A stretch of DNA of 64,000 nucleotides from Solea solea (taxonomy: Eukaryota; Chordata; Actinopteri; Pleuronectiformes; Soleidae): contig NC_081149.1 of NCBI RefSeq assembly GCF_958295425.1, forward strand, positions 14,631,090 to 14,695,089, in the 5' to 3' direction. Below, piece after piece: positions 11,629 through 23,664 of this stretch (position 1 is the first letter of the stretch; every line of letters starts with the position of its first letter). A model generated the notes under the pieces. It searched no databases. It saw nothing but the letters and a program-made list of their open reading frames with translations, and was not told the origin of the DNA. The position numbers and the translations under genes were made by a program.

Positions 11629-14348
11629 TTAGATGTAGTTCATCTTATTTAATATCTCCTGCTCTTTTTTAACATGTTCATATCTGCTGATGGCACAGAT
11701 CTCATGCCCTGTGGGTGTCGGATCCAGTTCCTTTTCTCTAACTCCAGGTGGAGGAGAGAAGCGAAAGTGCTGGAGGAGTGAGGTGAAGAACAGGAACAGC
11801 TCAATCTTGGCCAGACTCTCACCAATACAATTCCTTGCGCCTGAAGCAAAGGAACAAAGTCATGTCCTTGTGAATTTTTGTTAAACCTCTTGCTGATAAA
11901 ACAAATAAACCCTATCCCAGGTACCTGCAGAGCATGGTATGAAAGCATCCCTCTTTCTAAAGAGAAAATGGCCAGGGTTGAATGTGTGACTCTTTTCCCA
12001 TACATCTTCATCCCCAAGAGCAGATGAGAGCAAAACAAGCACTGTGGTTCCCTAAAGATCAAATGAGACTATAACCAGACTTAAACCTCAATTTAATATC
12101 CTTAATCATGTTTTATGGTCCTTACCTTGAATTTCTGGGTACTCAGCCATGAACAGCAAGCCAAATGTGATAGTAGACGATGCAGAGTCAGTGCCAGCGG
12201 CCAACAGGTTGACAACAGAAAGCTGTAGATTGACTTGGTGAAAGAGAGCGTTTGTTTTCCCGGATGCCTTACAAGCTATGAAAACACATGAGTGAGTGAC
12301 ATAGTTATTTTTGACAGTAGCATTACAGTCAGTAATCAAAGGCAGCACTTGTACTGTACATGGGCCACTAAAACATTAAGCAAGTGCTAGGTATTAAAGA
12401 TCAACATTTACTCTGTTTAAATACATGCATTAGGCCATACATTTAAAGGATGAGTGTGCAGAATTCTGGTGAAAATCTTTCATTTGGCAGAAATTGAAGA
12501 CAAAATAATTACACTTAATTTTTCATGAGTGTACAATCACCTGACTGTATGAAGAATTATTTTTACATCGGAAACCAAGTTCATTTTGGACCACTATATA
12601 TTTACAGTCAGTAAAGGGCTAAAGTTAGTAAAGGGCTAACTTTACTTCCTTTGAGTTTTGGTGTTATTTGAATGCTTCTACATATTAATTCAACATGAGA
12701 ATTAATTTACAGGACACAAAAAATAACTATACCTATGCAGTATGACCAACTTTCTATCTTTATTCTAGGAAAAATAATTATGCCTATACCTCAAGCTCTT
12801 TCTTGTGCACCAGAAAGGAATCCACAAAACCTCTGCTCATGTGTGGATTCAGAGGATGGATCAGCCTCTAAATGCTTCATCCTCTCTGCCACAAGTGTCC
12901 GATTTGCGAAGGCACCCTTTATCAGATGCTTTCGGGCGCAGAGCCACCTGAACAGCCTTGGAAAGCTGTTGTATAACTGTTAATAAAAAAAGAAACAATT
13001 CACAATATGTGTACTTACAAGCCAACAGCAGACAATGGTTATGAAACTGAACATTTTGAAAATACTCATGCTCTACATAAAGAAAAACATTAACAATCTT
13101 AAAACCCTACTTAAAAATCCAGGGACACGTGCATACCTATGGTGTCTAACTTTTAGATATAAATAATTGTCTGTTACATTCAAACCACTTTCAAATTAGT
13201 TCAAATGAGTTCAAATGAGCTTAAGGTCTACAATCAATGATCTCCTCCTCTTCTCCCATCCTAAAAATCATTGCAGACAGGTCAGTTTACCATGCCAATA
13301 TCACAGCTTGACCTTGGTTAACCCCTAAACCAAAAGACTGACATCAACAGTGACAATTCTGTCAGTAGTAGATTATTAATATAGGACACATTCCATTACC
13401 TGTATTGAAGACGAGAGAGTTGAGTGTTCCTTCTGGTCTGGTCCACCATAGATCTGAAGTCTTCGTCATCATAATCAAATCTTTGCCCATACAGAAAAGA
13501 ACATATGACGTTGGAGGCAGCGTAGCTCACAGGCTGGGTGGTGTCAAACGCCTTACCTGAAAGAAGACAATTATAATATTGGCAACATTCCATTGGAATT
13601 GTGTTATTTCAGTGTTCAGTCTTAAACACGGGATCTTGTGTCGGAGGTTTATTACCTTCTTGTTTTCTTACACACGTCAATCAGGTATTGAATCTTCTCT
13701 ATAATTTTCTCTTCATTTATTTTTCTCCTGTTCCAAATTGCTTCAGGTTAGCTTGTGCAAAGTGTCTCATCTCTCTCCATGTATCTCCATTAGCAAAAAA
13801 TAGTTCATTTTATTATTTTGAAAATACTGGTAAAGGAGCACAAGGCAACACATTCATAAAAAAAAATAAAATAAATAAAAGTTTAGAAAATACAAAATCA
13901 AACAAAATGTTTCTTACCATGAGTTAATTCTAGGTCACTGAAAATTGGCAACGTTTCTTTGATCATCTTGTGTCCTGCCAGCACCACTGCTTCTTTTGGT
14001 CCAGAGTGAAATGTGAATATTCGTCCATATTTCTTGGAGAGCTTGAACATATAAAAAAAATAAAAACTTTTCTCACAAATTCTCACAAAAAAGATGTCCA
14101 TCATAAATCCCTGCCAATATAGAGTTCATTTACATAACAGTATATCATGCCCGTACCTCATAGAGTGAGGTGTGAGGAAACTTAGGATCCAGCTGTAGCA
14201 AATTACCAAGCAGGGGCAGTGGACGTGATCCGGGAGGTTCCTTTCTCTGGGAGCCAAAGCTTGGGAAGAATAGATAGACGATGAATAAGATCACAAATGC
14301 ACTCATGATATGGGTTGTATTGGTGAATACAAGCACAACGTCCTCCAT
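11629..14348 (-). pseudogene. CYP2K cytochrome P450 pseudogene (first of four CYP2K loci)
   Basis: Minus-strand CYP2K remnants are in normal order: exon 1 14157-14348 (start MEDVVLVF, motif [14 protein letters not shown]), exon 2 13918-14041, exon 3 about 13656-13800, exon 4 13400-13556, exon 5 12790-12976, exon 6 12126-12267, exon 8 11925-12051 and exon 9 11629-11840. Exon 7, which should carry the K-helix ExxR motif, is missing: only about 74 bases separate exons 6 and 8. Exon 2 is 39 bases shorter than the family length, an in-frame loss. Exon 3 shifts frame near 13710, exon 4 near its 3' end, and exon 5 before SRGFVDSF. The haem loop reads PCSAG instead of PFSAG, although the cysteine segment RNCIGES survives. 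With a conserved helix lost and three frame breaks, no functional P450 can be made. Transcription is possible but not shown. Confidence 0.9.
12445..12600. mobile_element. Fragment of a common teleost interspersed repeat
   Basis: Phrases such as TTTGGCAGAAATTG and GTGTACAATCACCTG occur in the same order as in the larger copy near 31545-31970. It lies in intron 5 of the CYP2K pseudogene. The family name is not known to me. Confidence 0.4.
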
Positions 14349-14760
14349 GACAGTTGACAGAATCAATTTGGTCAATACATGAAGTCAAAACCTTTGACTG
14401 CACTTCTCCCTTCTCAGGTAAGGGTGTAACTTATTGATAGTTACTGTTTCAAACTGTCGGAACAGGCCCAGAAGATTAAAGAGTAACACCACATTATGGA
14501 AAGGCTAGTTTATTTATACAGCACAATGATCACAAAGTAACCCAGTGTGCATCACATTTAAGAGAAAAAGGCTACTGACCGCACACAGGTAAAAGGGTTA
14601 GGGTTAGATGTCCACATCATACTGTGATTCAATATTATCCAGGACGAAAAACAAAAGGCACAAAATAAAAGATCAAAATGAAGTAATCGCAAATGTGGTA
14701 AATGACATGATCACAAGGAAAGGTCCAGGTAGGACTAATACCAAATTATGGCAAGGATAG
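14349..14760. other. Spacer between CYP2K pseudogene and second CYP2K gene
   Basis: This holds a diverged local duplication: text around 14494-14560 (TATGGAAAGGCTAGTTTATT) recurs near 14742-14800 (TATGGCAAGGATAGTTTATT). It also holds the segment 14622-14719, which recurs beyond the third CYP2K locus at 19664-19760. Confidence 0.5.
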
Positions 14761-14766
14761 TTTATT
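14761..14766 (-). promoter_or_regulatory. Candidate polyadenylation signal of second CYP2K gene
   Basis: Minus-strand AATAAA about 165 bases beyond the stop codon at 14931-14933. Confidence 0.45.
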
Positions 14767-14930
14767 TATACAACACAAGTCATCACAAAGACAACCAGTA
14801 TGCTTGATTACACACAGTGAAAACATCCAACATAGTATTAGGCTTTGGTGAAGCCAGATATAAAAAAGTCATTTGCTGGGTATGATGAACTGATGAACTG
14901 CCTTTGTAGTGCCAGACCGAGCTGTCTTTC

Positions 14931-17847
14931 TCATTGGCGACTGACAGCACACAGCTCATGAGGTAAAGGGCTGAGGGTTAAGCCCACAAACGGTGTGAGA
15001 CTAAGTTCGTCCTCTGTGACTCCAGGCGGAGGCGTAAAACGAAAGTGCTGAAGCAGAGAGGTGAAGAAGAGGAAGAGCTCCATCCTGGCCAGACTTTCTC
15101 CAAGGCACACTCTGCGACCTACAAGAACAAAGAGATGCAGATCCATTGGACGAAAAACAACCACACCATCTGCAATCTGCAGAGAACGCCGTCCCATAAC
15201 GGTGTTATACTGTACCGGCAGAGAATGGCATGAAGGCATCACTCTTTACAAATCTGCCCTCCTTATCTAAGAAGTGTGAGGGGTTGAAAGTATGTGGGCT
15301 CTCCCATTGACTCTCATCATACAGGACAGAGGTTAGAAGAGGAAACACGGTAGTTCCCTGTTGACAAAAGAAGAACAGAACCACTATTATCAGGGCTTTC
15401 AGAAACAGACGAACATCCACGCCTCCACTTTCTGCTCATCCTGTAAGGGTTGCAGAGAAACTGGGATCTGATCCCAGATGACAATGCTCTCACTAAAGGC
15501 CCCAGATGCTGCTGAATTTGTAAGCAACTGACTTTTTCGATAAAGCAGCCCTGGAAAGTGACATCTCTGCTGGTTTTGTGAGGAATGGCCATGGGTACAA
15601 TGTTGGCCAGTCGCTGTGTCTCATGGATGACAGCATCGGTGTATGGCAAGTCCTTCCTGTCCGTCACTCTAATCTGACGACTTCCAACCACCCTTCTCAG
15701 CTCCTCGTGGACTTTGTCTGAATACAAAGCATATGCAAAATTATGCGAGTTCCACCTTAACCCCAATTGGAGATCAAAATGAGTCACACCTTGAATACGA
15801 GGGTACTTGGCCATTAAAAGTAGGCTCCAATGCAGAGATATCGCTATGGTATCAGTTCCAGCTGCAAACAGATTTGTTACACTATAGAGCAGGTTGTCAT
15901 CATGGAAGTGCGAGTCCTTGATTCCAGACTCCTAGAATAACATACAGAAAAGTAAGGTTGTACTAAATGACTGATCAGTATAATTAGCCTCGGTGTGGAT
16001 TCAAGAGGATGAAAAACCCACCTCCAGACGTTGCATTCGACTCAGGAAAACATCAATAAAGCATCTGCACATGTCAGGGTTCAGGGTCTCCTTCAGTTCT
16101 GCTATTATCCTCTTTGTTTCTGCAACGCTGTCTTCTACATTCTTCATCAACGCTCTCCAGTTTTTAAGACAAGGGCCCAGCCAAGGGAATGCATTGTATA
16201 TCTGTAAAAGTTTAACCCTGAATCAGTTAAAATCCAAGGACAACTCCAAGGGAGAGCTGTTGAATTTTGTAGACTATTATAATTGTTCATTTTAGTATTA
16301 CAATTAAAACTCATACAATATAGACTCTTACTGATGTTGTTAGGGAGTTTAAAAAAAAGAAAAATGTATAAATTGATTTAAAAAAACAAAAAAACATACA
16401 TACACACAATTGAAAATCAAGAAATACCATCAGCCATGCCATGACTGAGGGAGTGTTTGTGTGTATACAGCAGCAGCACGTGGGGACAGGAAGTGTTAAT
16501 CCTTGTGTATAGAGCTGCAACTAACGATTATTTTTATAATCGATTCATCTGTCGATTATTTTCTCGATTAATCGTTTGGTCCATAAAATATCAGAAAACC
16601 TTAAAAAATTAGGAAGCTTAAACAATCGGAAATCTTGTTTTAATCATGAAAAAAAGCTTCAGACCAATTATCAAAATAGTTGTCGATTAATTTAGTAATT
16701 GATTCATTTTTGATAGCACAAACTCGTTTGACAATGGTTTGATCATAGTGGAGACTTGCAAGTTCTGCAAAGCCATGTGCAACAATAAAAGGTGCAATCA
16801 CTCGGTCACTGCAGTACCAGAATGGAAGCTGATCCTGTTAGACGAATGGACTCGATATCCTGTTCCAATAGGGTATGGATTTCAGGATCTTTGTAGTCAA
16901 ACCTCTTCCCAAACATGAGAGCGGATATAACATTTGAAGATGCATAAGAAACAGGCCTCCTGTTGTTGAAGGCTTCACCTGACAGGAGTAAAATCACAAC
17001 CACCAGCCAATAAATGTGAATTACTCGAGGGAATGCCGCAAACTTAAACCAACCTGGTTTAAGTTTGCCAGGTTGGTTTAAGTAAAACTTAAACTAACCT
17101 GGTTTAAGCTTTGTTACCTTTATGTTGTTCAAATTCTTCAACCAGATGGTGACATTCCTCGATAATTGTTTCTTCACTAGTTCTTCTTCCCATTCCGAAG
17201 TCTCTCAGTGTGCTCAGAGCAAAACGCCTCATCTCTTTCCATACGTCGCCATTGGTAAACAGGATGCCTGAAAACAAAGGATGTTGACTTGTGTTTAACC
17301 CCAACATCGCTTGTTAACAAAAAAAAGCTACACCACCTTTTCCTACCATGTCCTTTGTTAAAATCGTAAAATACAGGCATGACTTCTCTGTCTCCAAACT
17401 CCTCGGCATAATTGACCAGAGCTTTCTTGACTGTCCTGTATCCTGCCAGGACCACCACCTTCTTAGGTCCCAGGTATACTGTAAATACTGGTCCATATTT
17501 TTTAGCCAGCTATATCAAGGCAAATAAAAAGGAGACTCACAGCACAACATACTATATGATATGATGTGTGAAATGAACTACTATAATAAAAATGTACTGC
17601 CACTGTGCAATGGAAATAATCATAATTATTTGACATTAACATTCCTCACATCAAAAAGAGAGGTGTCCAGTCTCTTTAGATCCACCTGAAGCAGGTTACC
17701 AAGCAGGGGAAGAGGTTTAGGTCCTGGAGGCTCCCTCCGGTTTTCTTTGGTGCCGACTCTGAAGTGAAGAACATGGAGGACCAGCAGAGCCACAGTGGCC
17801 ACCAACATGAAGAGTGAAGTGGAGGAGGGAAGATCTTCAAACATCAT
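14931..17847 (-). CDS. cyp2k: Cytochrome P450 family 2 subfamily K, complete (second CYP2K locus)
   Basis: Nine exons: 17650-17847, 17347-17509, 17118-17267, 16818-16978, 16022-16201, 15790-15931, 15533-15717, 15216-15357 and 14931-15118. Lengths 198, 163, 150, 161, 180, 142, 185, 142 and 188 follow the CYP2 pattern and total 1509 bases (502 residues). An N-terminal hydrophobic anchor precedes the proline-rich hinge [14 protein letters not shown]. The I-helix reads [11 protein letters not shown], the K-helix ETQR is in exon 7, and the haem loop is [12 protein letters not shown] with the axial cysteine in exon 9. The C-terminus [10 protein letters not shown] is typical of fish CYP2K. The family is a microsomal haem-thiolate monooxygenase that uses P450 reductase; trout CYP2K1 hydroxylates lauric acid and activates aflatoxin B1. 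The start uses the MMFEDL methionines; an upstream in-frame Met at 17874 is possible. Confidence 0.93.
16508..16717. mobile_element. Short AT-rich interspersed element in CYP2K intron 4
   Basis: It begins AGAGCTGCAACTAACGATTA and holds repeated TCGATTA / TAATCG motifs in both orientations. I recognise this phrase as a widespread teleost non-autonomous element, but a class name is not certain. Confidence 0.55.
17043..17108. repeat. Inverted plus direct repeat cluster in CYP2K intron 3
   Basis: 17043-17057 and 17068-17082 are perfect 15 bp inverted copies with a 10-base spacer. 17088-17108 is a direct copy of 17043-17063 with one mismatch. The cluster is only about 10 bases from the exon 3 donor on the minus strand. 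Confidence 0.85.
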
Positions 17848-18136
17848 GCTACAGTCAACAGTGTGGAGAAACACACTGTATCAGAGGTCATCAGGTCATC
17901 AGAGTGTTTCTCAAAAAATTATACAGTAAAAATGTTTGACAATGACTGAGGTAGTAGTCAGCATGCCCCTGAAGTCAACTGTACCAACCACTGTCAGAAC
18001 TTATGGGCCAAAGTGATTTTATTGTACAGTAAAAATCTAAATAAATTAGGGAAAATATTTAGTTCAATAGCTTCTGGACAATGTGACCCAATGTCTTAAA
18101 ATCAGCATGATTGATTGCCCTTGTATTAGTAACATC
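17848..18136. promoter_or_regulatory. Upstream region of second CYP2K gene
   Basis: About 290 bases separate the start codon from the inverted-repeat element at 18137, so the proximal promoter must lie here or within the element. No certain TATA box or receptor element was identified. Confidence 0.35.
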
Positions 18137-19177
18137 TTATTTTGAAAACCGGAAGTGATCTCGCCGGTATCAAACTAGCGCTGCTTCTCAGCCGACTCCC
18201 AGCATTCACCGTAAGTTCGATTGCACGGGCGCACTTAAAAACGAACGACGGCTCACTTGACCGCAGTTAAAGAAGACACACTTTCCATCTCTGCCTGTTA
18301 CTGGCATGCAAACATTTACTAAATAGGTTTATATAACAGACAGGGGGCCAGTTTTTTTAATGTGTATGAACACTGGGTATAATTGCAGCAACTCCTTGTT
18401 TCCATATGTATGAAAACATTCCGATGCAAACTGAAAAGAATTGAATGCATTGTTTGTTTTTCACATGTTGTCACCCTCAGGGAACAGACACAGGACTGTG
18501 GAGCAAACGCGTGTTTATATTTAAGAGCTATAGACGTCTCCTTACAAAAATAAAGAAAGAAACATCACGTTTTAAACTTAGCTGGTAATTAATCTTGAAC
18601 TTAACCTTACCTTCAGGTGAATTATTTCGAGTTTACGAGAGACTTTTAAATATTTGTATTTAACTCAAAACCCAACCTACGTTGTCGATTTCGAGCCGAC
18701 TCAATATAATATATCCATACTTGTGCGTACTTGCGTACTTGTGAGAACGTCCTCAGTCTCAGTCCAGGTGCTGTTCCAATTCTCAAGGAGGCGAACAGCG
18801 AGGACGGTTCTCAAACCCGGAAGTGTTCTCGCTCCGCCCATTTTGACCAAGTATGCATCGGAGGTGACTTAAGCGTACTTGGGATGGCCATGTATCCCAG
18901 AATACATTTCGGCGGAGCATAGCATCAGATAATAGAAATAGAAATCTGAAATAAATATTTATCTGTGTCCCGGAACAAAGTTTTAACATCATTTGAGGCG
19001 AGAAATGAGTCATTTAGAATTCAAACATGTGGTTTGTGTATGAAGATATGACGTATATTGAGAAACAACCACATACCTGTGTACTCCCGTATTTGGCAAG
19101 TATATATTTCCCAAGTATTAAGAAACGGCCATTCATTAGAAGAAATCGAGTCGCCATTTTTCCGGTTTTCAAAATAA
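18137..19177. mobile_element. 1.04 kb inverted-repeat element (non-autonomous DNA transposon)
   Basis: The ends 18137-18154 and 19160-19177 are perfect 18-base inverted copies (TTATTTTGAAAACCGGAA). The interior has no transposase frame but repeats the motif CCGGAAGTG near the left end and again near 18820, and ACTTGGGA-type motifs. No clear target-site duplication was seen, so the superfamily is open. Confidence 0.65.
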
Positions 19178-19410
19178 AGTCAAAATAATACTGAAAGCAA
19201 CGTACAAAAAAATATATATCTATTTGTCTATGTATATATGAATACGAAAATACCCATTACAATAAAATGTATGTATACTAGCTTTACTGTGACGTACTTA
19301 AGCTCCAAAAATACTTTTATCAAATTCATAATTCATAGCAATTTTAGTCTTTCAATAGTTTTTTGTCCGTTACTTTTTGTCTGTTGTTATCTATTTACAT
19401 CAGATGGTTT

Positions 19411-19660
19411 GATAATATATATATAGACACATATATATGTATATATATACATATACGTACATACGTATGTATGTGTATATATATACATACATACATACAT
19501 ATGTATATATATATATAAATATATGCATATATACACATACATATACATGCATATATACATATACATGCATATATACATATACATAGATATATATATATAC
19601 ATATACATGCATATATATATATATATACACATATATATGTATATATATGTGTGTGTGTGT
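19411..19660. repeat. Compound AT-rich microsatellite
   Basis: About 250 bases of TA, TATG, CATA and GTGT units mixed in both orientations. Long Tyr/Ile open frames read through it are artefacts of the repeat. Confidence 0.9.
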
Positions 19661-19954
19661 GTTATGATTCAATATTATCCAGGAAGAAATACAAAGGCAC
19701 AAAATAAAAGATCAAAATTAAGTAATTACAAATGTGGTAAATGACATGATCACAAGGAAATTACAATATACAAAATCTAATTACACTTGTTTTAATCAAT
19801 TAATTACTTTTTGTCATTTTGCATTAGAAATAACTGACAAAAACCTGCATACAAAAATAAGAAAATCTAAATGAATTTATAGCAAAGAATGGAGGTATCT
19901 CTTTTAGTATAATAGTCAGTAGAACAAGACACATTTGAAATGCAATGCTCTTCC

Positions 19955-22900
19955 TCACAGGCGACTGACAGCACACAGCTCATGAGGTGACGGGGTGAGG
20001 GTGAAGCCCACAGATGGTGTGAGATCCAGGTCGTCCTCCGCAACTCCAGGTGCAGGAGTGAAGCGGAAGCGCTGGAGGAGAGTGGTGAAGAAGAGGAAGA
20101 GCTCCATCTTTGCCAGACTCTCTCCAAGACACGCCCTGCGACCTACAAGAAAGCAGAGGTCACGCTTGTTCAAGTGTAAACGAGAGTTGATCCGTGGAGA
20201 ACAAACACATACCTGCAGAGAAGGGTAAGAAGGCGTCTCTCCTGATGAATTTACCCTCCTTGTCTAGAAAGTGGGATGGGTTGAAAGTGTGTGGGCTCTC
20301 CCATTCACTCTCATCATACAGCACAGAAGTAAGAAGAGGAAACACGATCGTTCCCTGGTGTTAAGAGAGAGAAAATATGTAAATACTCAGTCAGCATGAA
20401 AGAACATGTTGGTCCAGATGTGATGAACTGACCTGTTTGATAAAGTAGCCCTGGAAGGTGATGTCACGGCTGGTTTTGTGAGGAAGGGCCATGGGGACAA
20501 TGTTGGCCAGTCTCTGTGTCTCATGGATGACAGCATCAGTGTAGGGCAGGTTCTTGCGATCGTCTATCTGGACCTGGCGGTTTCCTACCACCGTACTCAA
20601 CTCCTCCTGGACCTGATCTGTGAGCACAAGAGAAAAGTCGTCAAGTTAGCCTGGTCTCACAAAAGAAATTGGTCAATGTGACCTTGAAGGTTTGAATGTT
20701 AATTTTTGGTCAATTGTTTCATACATGTCCTATCAACACTTCTAACGTAGAAGTATTTGAGACCATATAAAATACATTTCACATTCTGTATTTTATATGT
20801 TTCCACTCTTTGCAAATGTGATGTTTTGTTTTTAATCTGCTGAACTTGTTTCTGTACATGTGACACCTACTGCACGTCCTGTGGCTCTTCCATTTTTCCC
20901 AGTTTTTCCTCACTCGATGTGTCAAATTGGGTTTTTTGTTTCATTCCAGTTGTTCTAGTTGTTGTAATATAACAGTACAAATGCTTAGTTACTGTACTTA
21001 AGTACAAAATTCACGTGTCTGTACCTTTACTTTGTTATTTATATTTCTAGCAACCTTCCCTTTTACACCACTACACTCCCTCTTACTACTTTTGTTACTC
21101 GTGGAAGAGGAAGAAGAGTTGGTAATGGTCTGTATTTACAGTATACAGAGCTTTTCTAGTCTTGCTGAGCTGCTTTACACTATAGTTTTGACATTCACAC
21201 AGCTTTCATAGCCATTCACACGCTGCAGCAACACGGGGTTAAGTGTCTTGCTCAAGGACACGTACAGACTGAACTGAGCCCACAACATTCCAGTTGAAAG
21301 ACAACTCGCTCTACCACTGAGCTATGGCTCAATCCTCACTTTTTTAATGCTTTTACTTCTAAAACTTAAGTACAATTTTATATCAGAAAATTACTTTTAA
21401 TATCATATACTGTACTTATACAAACACTTTTACTTAAGTGATATTATAAAAAAAAAGTGACTTCAACTTCAACCAAAGTCATTTTCTGGTAAGATACTTG
21501 TTCTTTTACTCAAGTATCCCTTTAGGGTACTTTATACAAGCCTGCCTAATTCCCCTTTACTTATGATTCGAGTATTGTTCACAAAATTATAACCAGAAAT
21601 GTGTCTCACCCTTTTCCCTTTAAAGAACACACAGATAAATATGTGTCTCAGGAGAATTTAAAACAAGCACATTCCACCATCTGAAAGTCCAGAGTCCAAA
21701 GAAAATGTTTTCTTTACTTTCTACGACCATACAGAGCGAAAACTGCCCATCGTATGTGCAATGCTTTTTTTGAGTGAAGCTGAAGATTGAATTCAAGTTT
21801 GTTAGTTAGCAGGCATCCATGGGTAAACATACGAATGTTTCTCTCCGTCTTTACCTTGTATATGTGGATATTTGGCCATAAGCAGCAAACCCCATCTGAG
21901 CGTGCTTGCTGTGGTATCTGTGCCTGCACCAAACAGGTTAGTTATCACGAATATCAGGTTTGTCTCATGGTAGTAAGTGTCCTTAACAGTTTGCTGAGGA
22001 TAAAAAACAAACAAACACCCATACATCAGTATAAAATAGCCACGCACCCCACTGCTATATATATTTAGTTTGATGAAGAACATGAAATACGTTGTTTTAC
22101 TTCTTCTTTCTGCTTCCGATCCAGAAAACAGTCCACGAGTCCTCTGCAGGAGTGAGGAGTTAGTGTCTCTTTCAGCTGCAGTATTAAATCTTTGACATCT
22201 CTGATAGTATTTTCAGTATTTGTCGCTATGAGCTGCTGGTTTTTTATCCAACGAACCAGCCTGGGAAACATGTTGTAAACCTGCCAAACATAAACATCAT
22301 ATGAAAAATTACAATAATCTAAGAAACATACTGTATGCACCTATACCAACAGAGATCGGTTATGAGCCACACGAGTGTAAAAGCCCATATTTGGTAAAGG
22401 TCCCAATGAATCAGAAATACTTACAACCATGCCAAGTTCAAAGTCACTTCAGTAAACTATCATTAGTTCATGTTGACCATGTCATGAGTTGCTGCCATGT
22501 TTGTGGCCGATACATTTGCAAACACACAGTATACGTTACCTGGATTGACGCAGAACCTGCAAGGCGTATGTTCTCATTTGCTCTTCGCACCAACTTTTGG
22601 AATCGAGGGTCATCGTATTCAAACCTGCTCCCGTAGACAATAGAAGAGATAATATTGGATGTAGCATAATTCATCGGGCATGCCGTATCAAATGGTCTCC
22701 CTTCGAGAGAAAGGTAAAAACAAATCGTGAGCCTGCAGTGCAATAGGAAATTTGAATAAATTACAAATTAAATTAATTAACCTTAACCTTGTTTATTTAT
22801 TGATATTTACACAATACCTTTGTGCTGCTCCATCATTTGCATCAGAAACTGACATTCCTCTAAGATTTTGTTCTCCACCAGTCGTTTCCCCATCCCAAAG

Positions 22901-23653
22901 TCTCTCATGGTGCTGATGGCAAAACGTCTCATCTCTTTCCACGACTCCCCGTTTGCAAACAGAATTCCTATGAAACATGAGCGTTATCATCGGTGATTCT
23001 CCAGAATAAAACTAAACACACAAAGGTTTGAAAAGAAAATTGCAACGTTAAACAGACAACAATTACAAGTGAACATAAAAAAACAACTAAATGAAAGTCA
23101 AACGACATCTGAAATATCGTGACTATTTGCCTGTGATTCTCCAGAATTACACACAAAATACAATGTTGACGTTTTAAAAGATGGGGTCATACCATGGCCT
23201 TGATTGATATCGTGAAATATGGGGAAGACGTGTCGGTCTCCGAACTCTTCCGCGCAGCTGACCAGAGCCTCTTTGACTGCTTTGTATCCCGCCAGGACGA
23301 CCACTTTATCGGTTCCCAAGTAAACCGTAAAGACGGAGCCATATTTCTCCGAGAGCTGGAGAAATGATACTTATTATAAATAAAATGCAAAAAAAAAAAA
23401 TCAAAAAAATCTCAATCGCATAGCAATACAAAGTAAAGCCTGTTACACTCACCTCACAGAGTGTTTTGTAGGGCCTCTTGAGATCAAGCTGTAATAGGTT
23501 TCCAAGCAGGGGCAAAGGCCTTGGTCCTGGGGGCTCCTTGCTGCTTCTCTCAGAGGAGAAGCTCCTGGAGACGACGTAGAGAAGAAGCAGGAGAAAAACA
23601 GCTCCCAAAATGGTGGTTGGGCTGGTGGTGACAGGATCGAACAAAGAAGACAT
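19955..23653 (-). CDS. cyp2k: Cytochrome P450 family 2 subfamily K, complete (third CYP2K locus)
   Basis: Nine exons: 23453-23653, 23193-23355, 22818-22967, 22540-22700, 22101-22280, 21855-21993, 20433-20617, 20213-20354 and 19955-20142. They total 1509 bases and 502 residues. The protein starts [14 protein letters not shown] and has a hydrophobic anchor, the hinge [14 protein letters not shown], the I-helix [11 protein letters not shown], the K-helix [10 protein letters not shown], the haem loop [12 protein letters not shown] and the tail [10 protein letters not shown]. Exon 6 is one codon shorter than in the neighbouring copies. Intron 6 is about 1.24 kb against about 140 bases in the next gene, because repeats were inserted. 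Exons 7-9 and their introns are nearly identical to those of the fourth locus, while exons 1-6 differ clearly. The expected role is an endoplasmic-reticulum monooxygenase of fatty acids, steroids or xenobiotics; the substrate cannot be read from sequence. Confidence 0.94.
20978..21540. mobile_element. Nested interspersed repeats in CYP2K intron 6
   Basis: ACTTAAGTAC-type text on both sides (20995-21070 and 21355-21530) fits one older teleost element. It is interrupted by about 21185-21340, which has a SINE-like phrase (TTAAGTGTCTTGCTCAAGG ... CTCTACCACTGAGC). This insertion explains the enlarged intron. Confidence 0.5.
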
Positions 23654-23664
23654 TGTCTCTTTTC

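Noticed and set aside
18137..18230. First exon of a plus-strand gene ending at a GTAAGT near 18211
   Set aside because: The sequence is the end of the inverted-repeat element, and no matching downstream exons were found.
19387..19744. Open frames rich in Tyr, Ile, Cys and His on both strands
   Set aside because: They are translations of the compound TA/TATG/CATA microsatellite.
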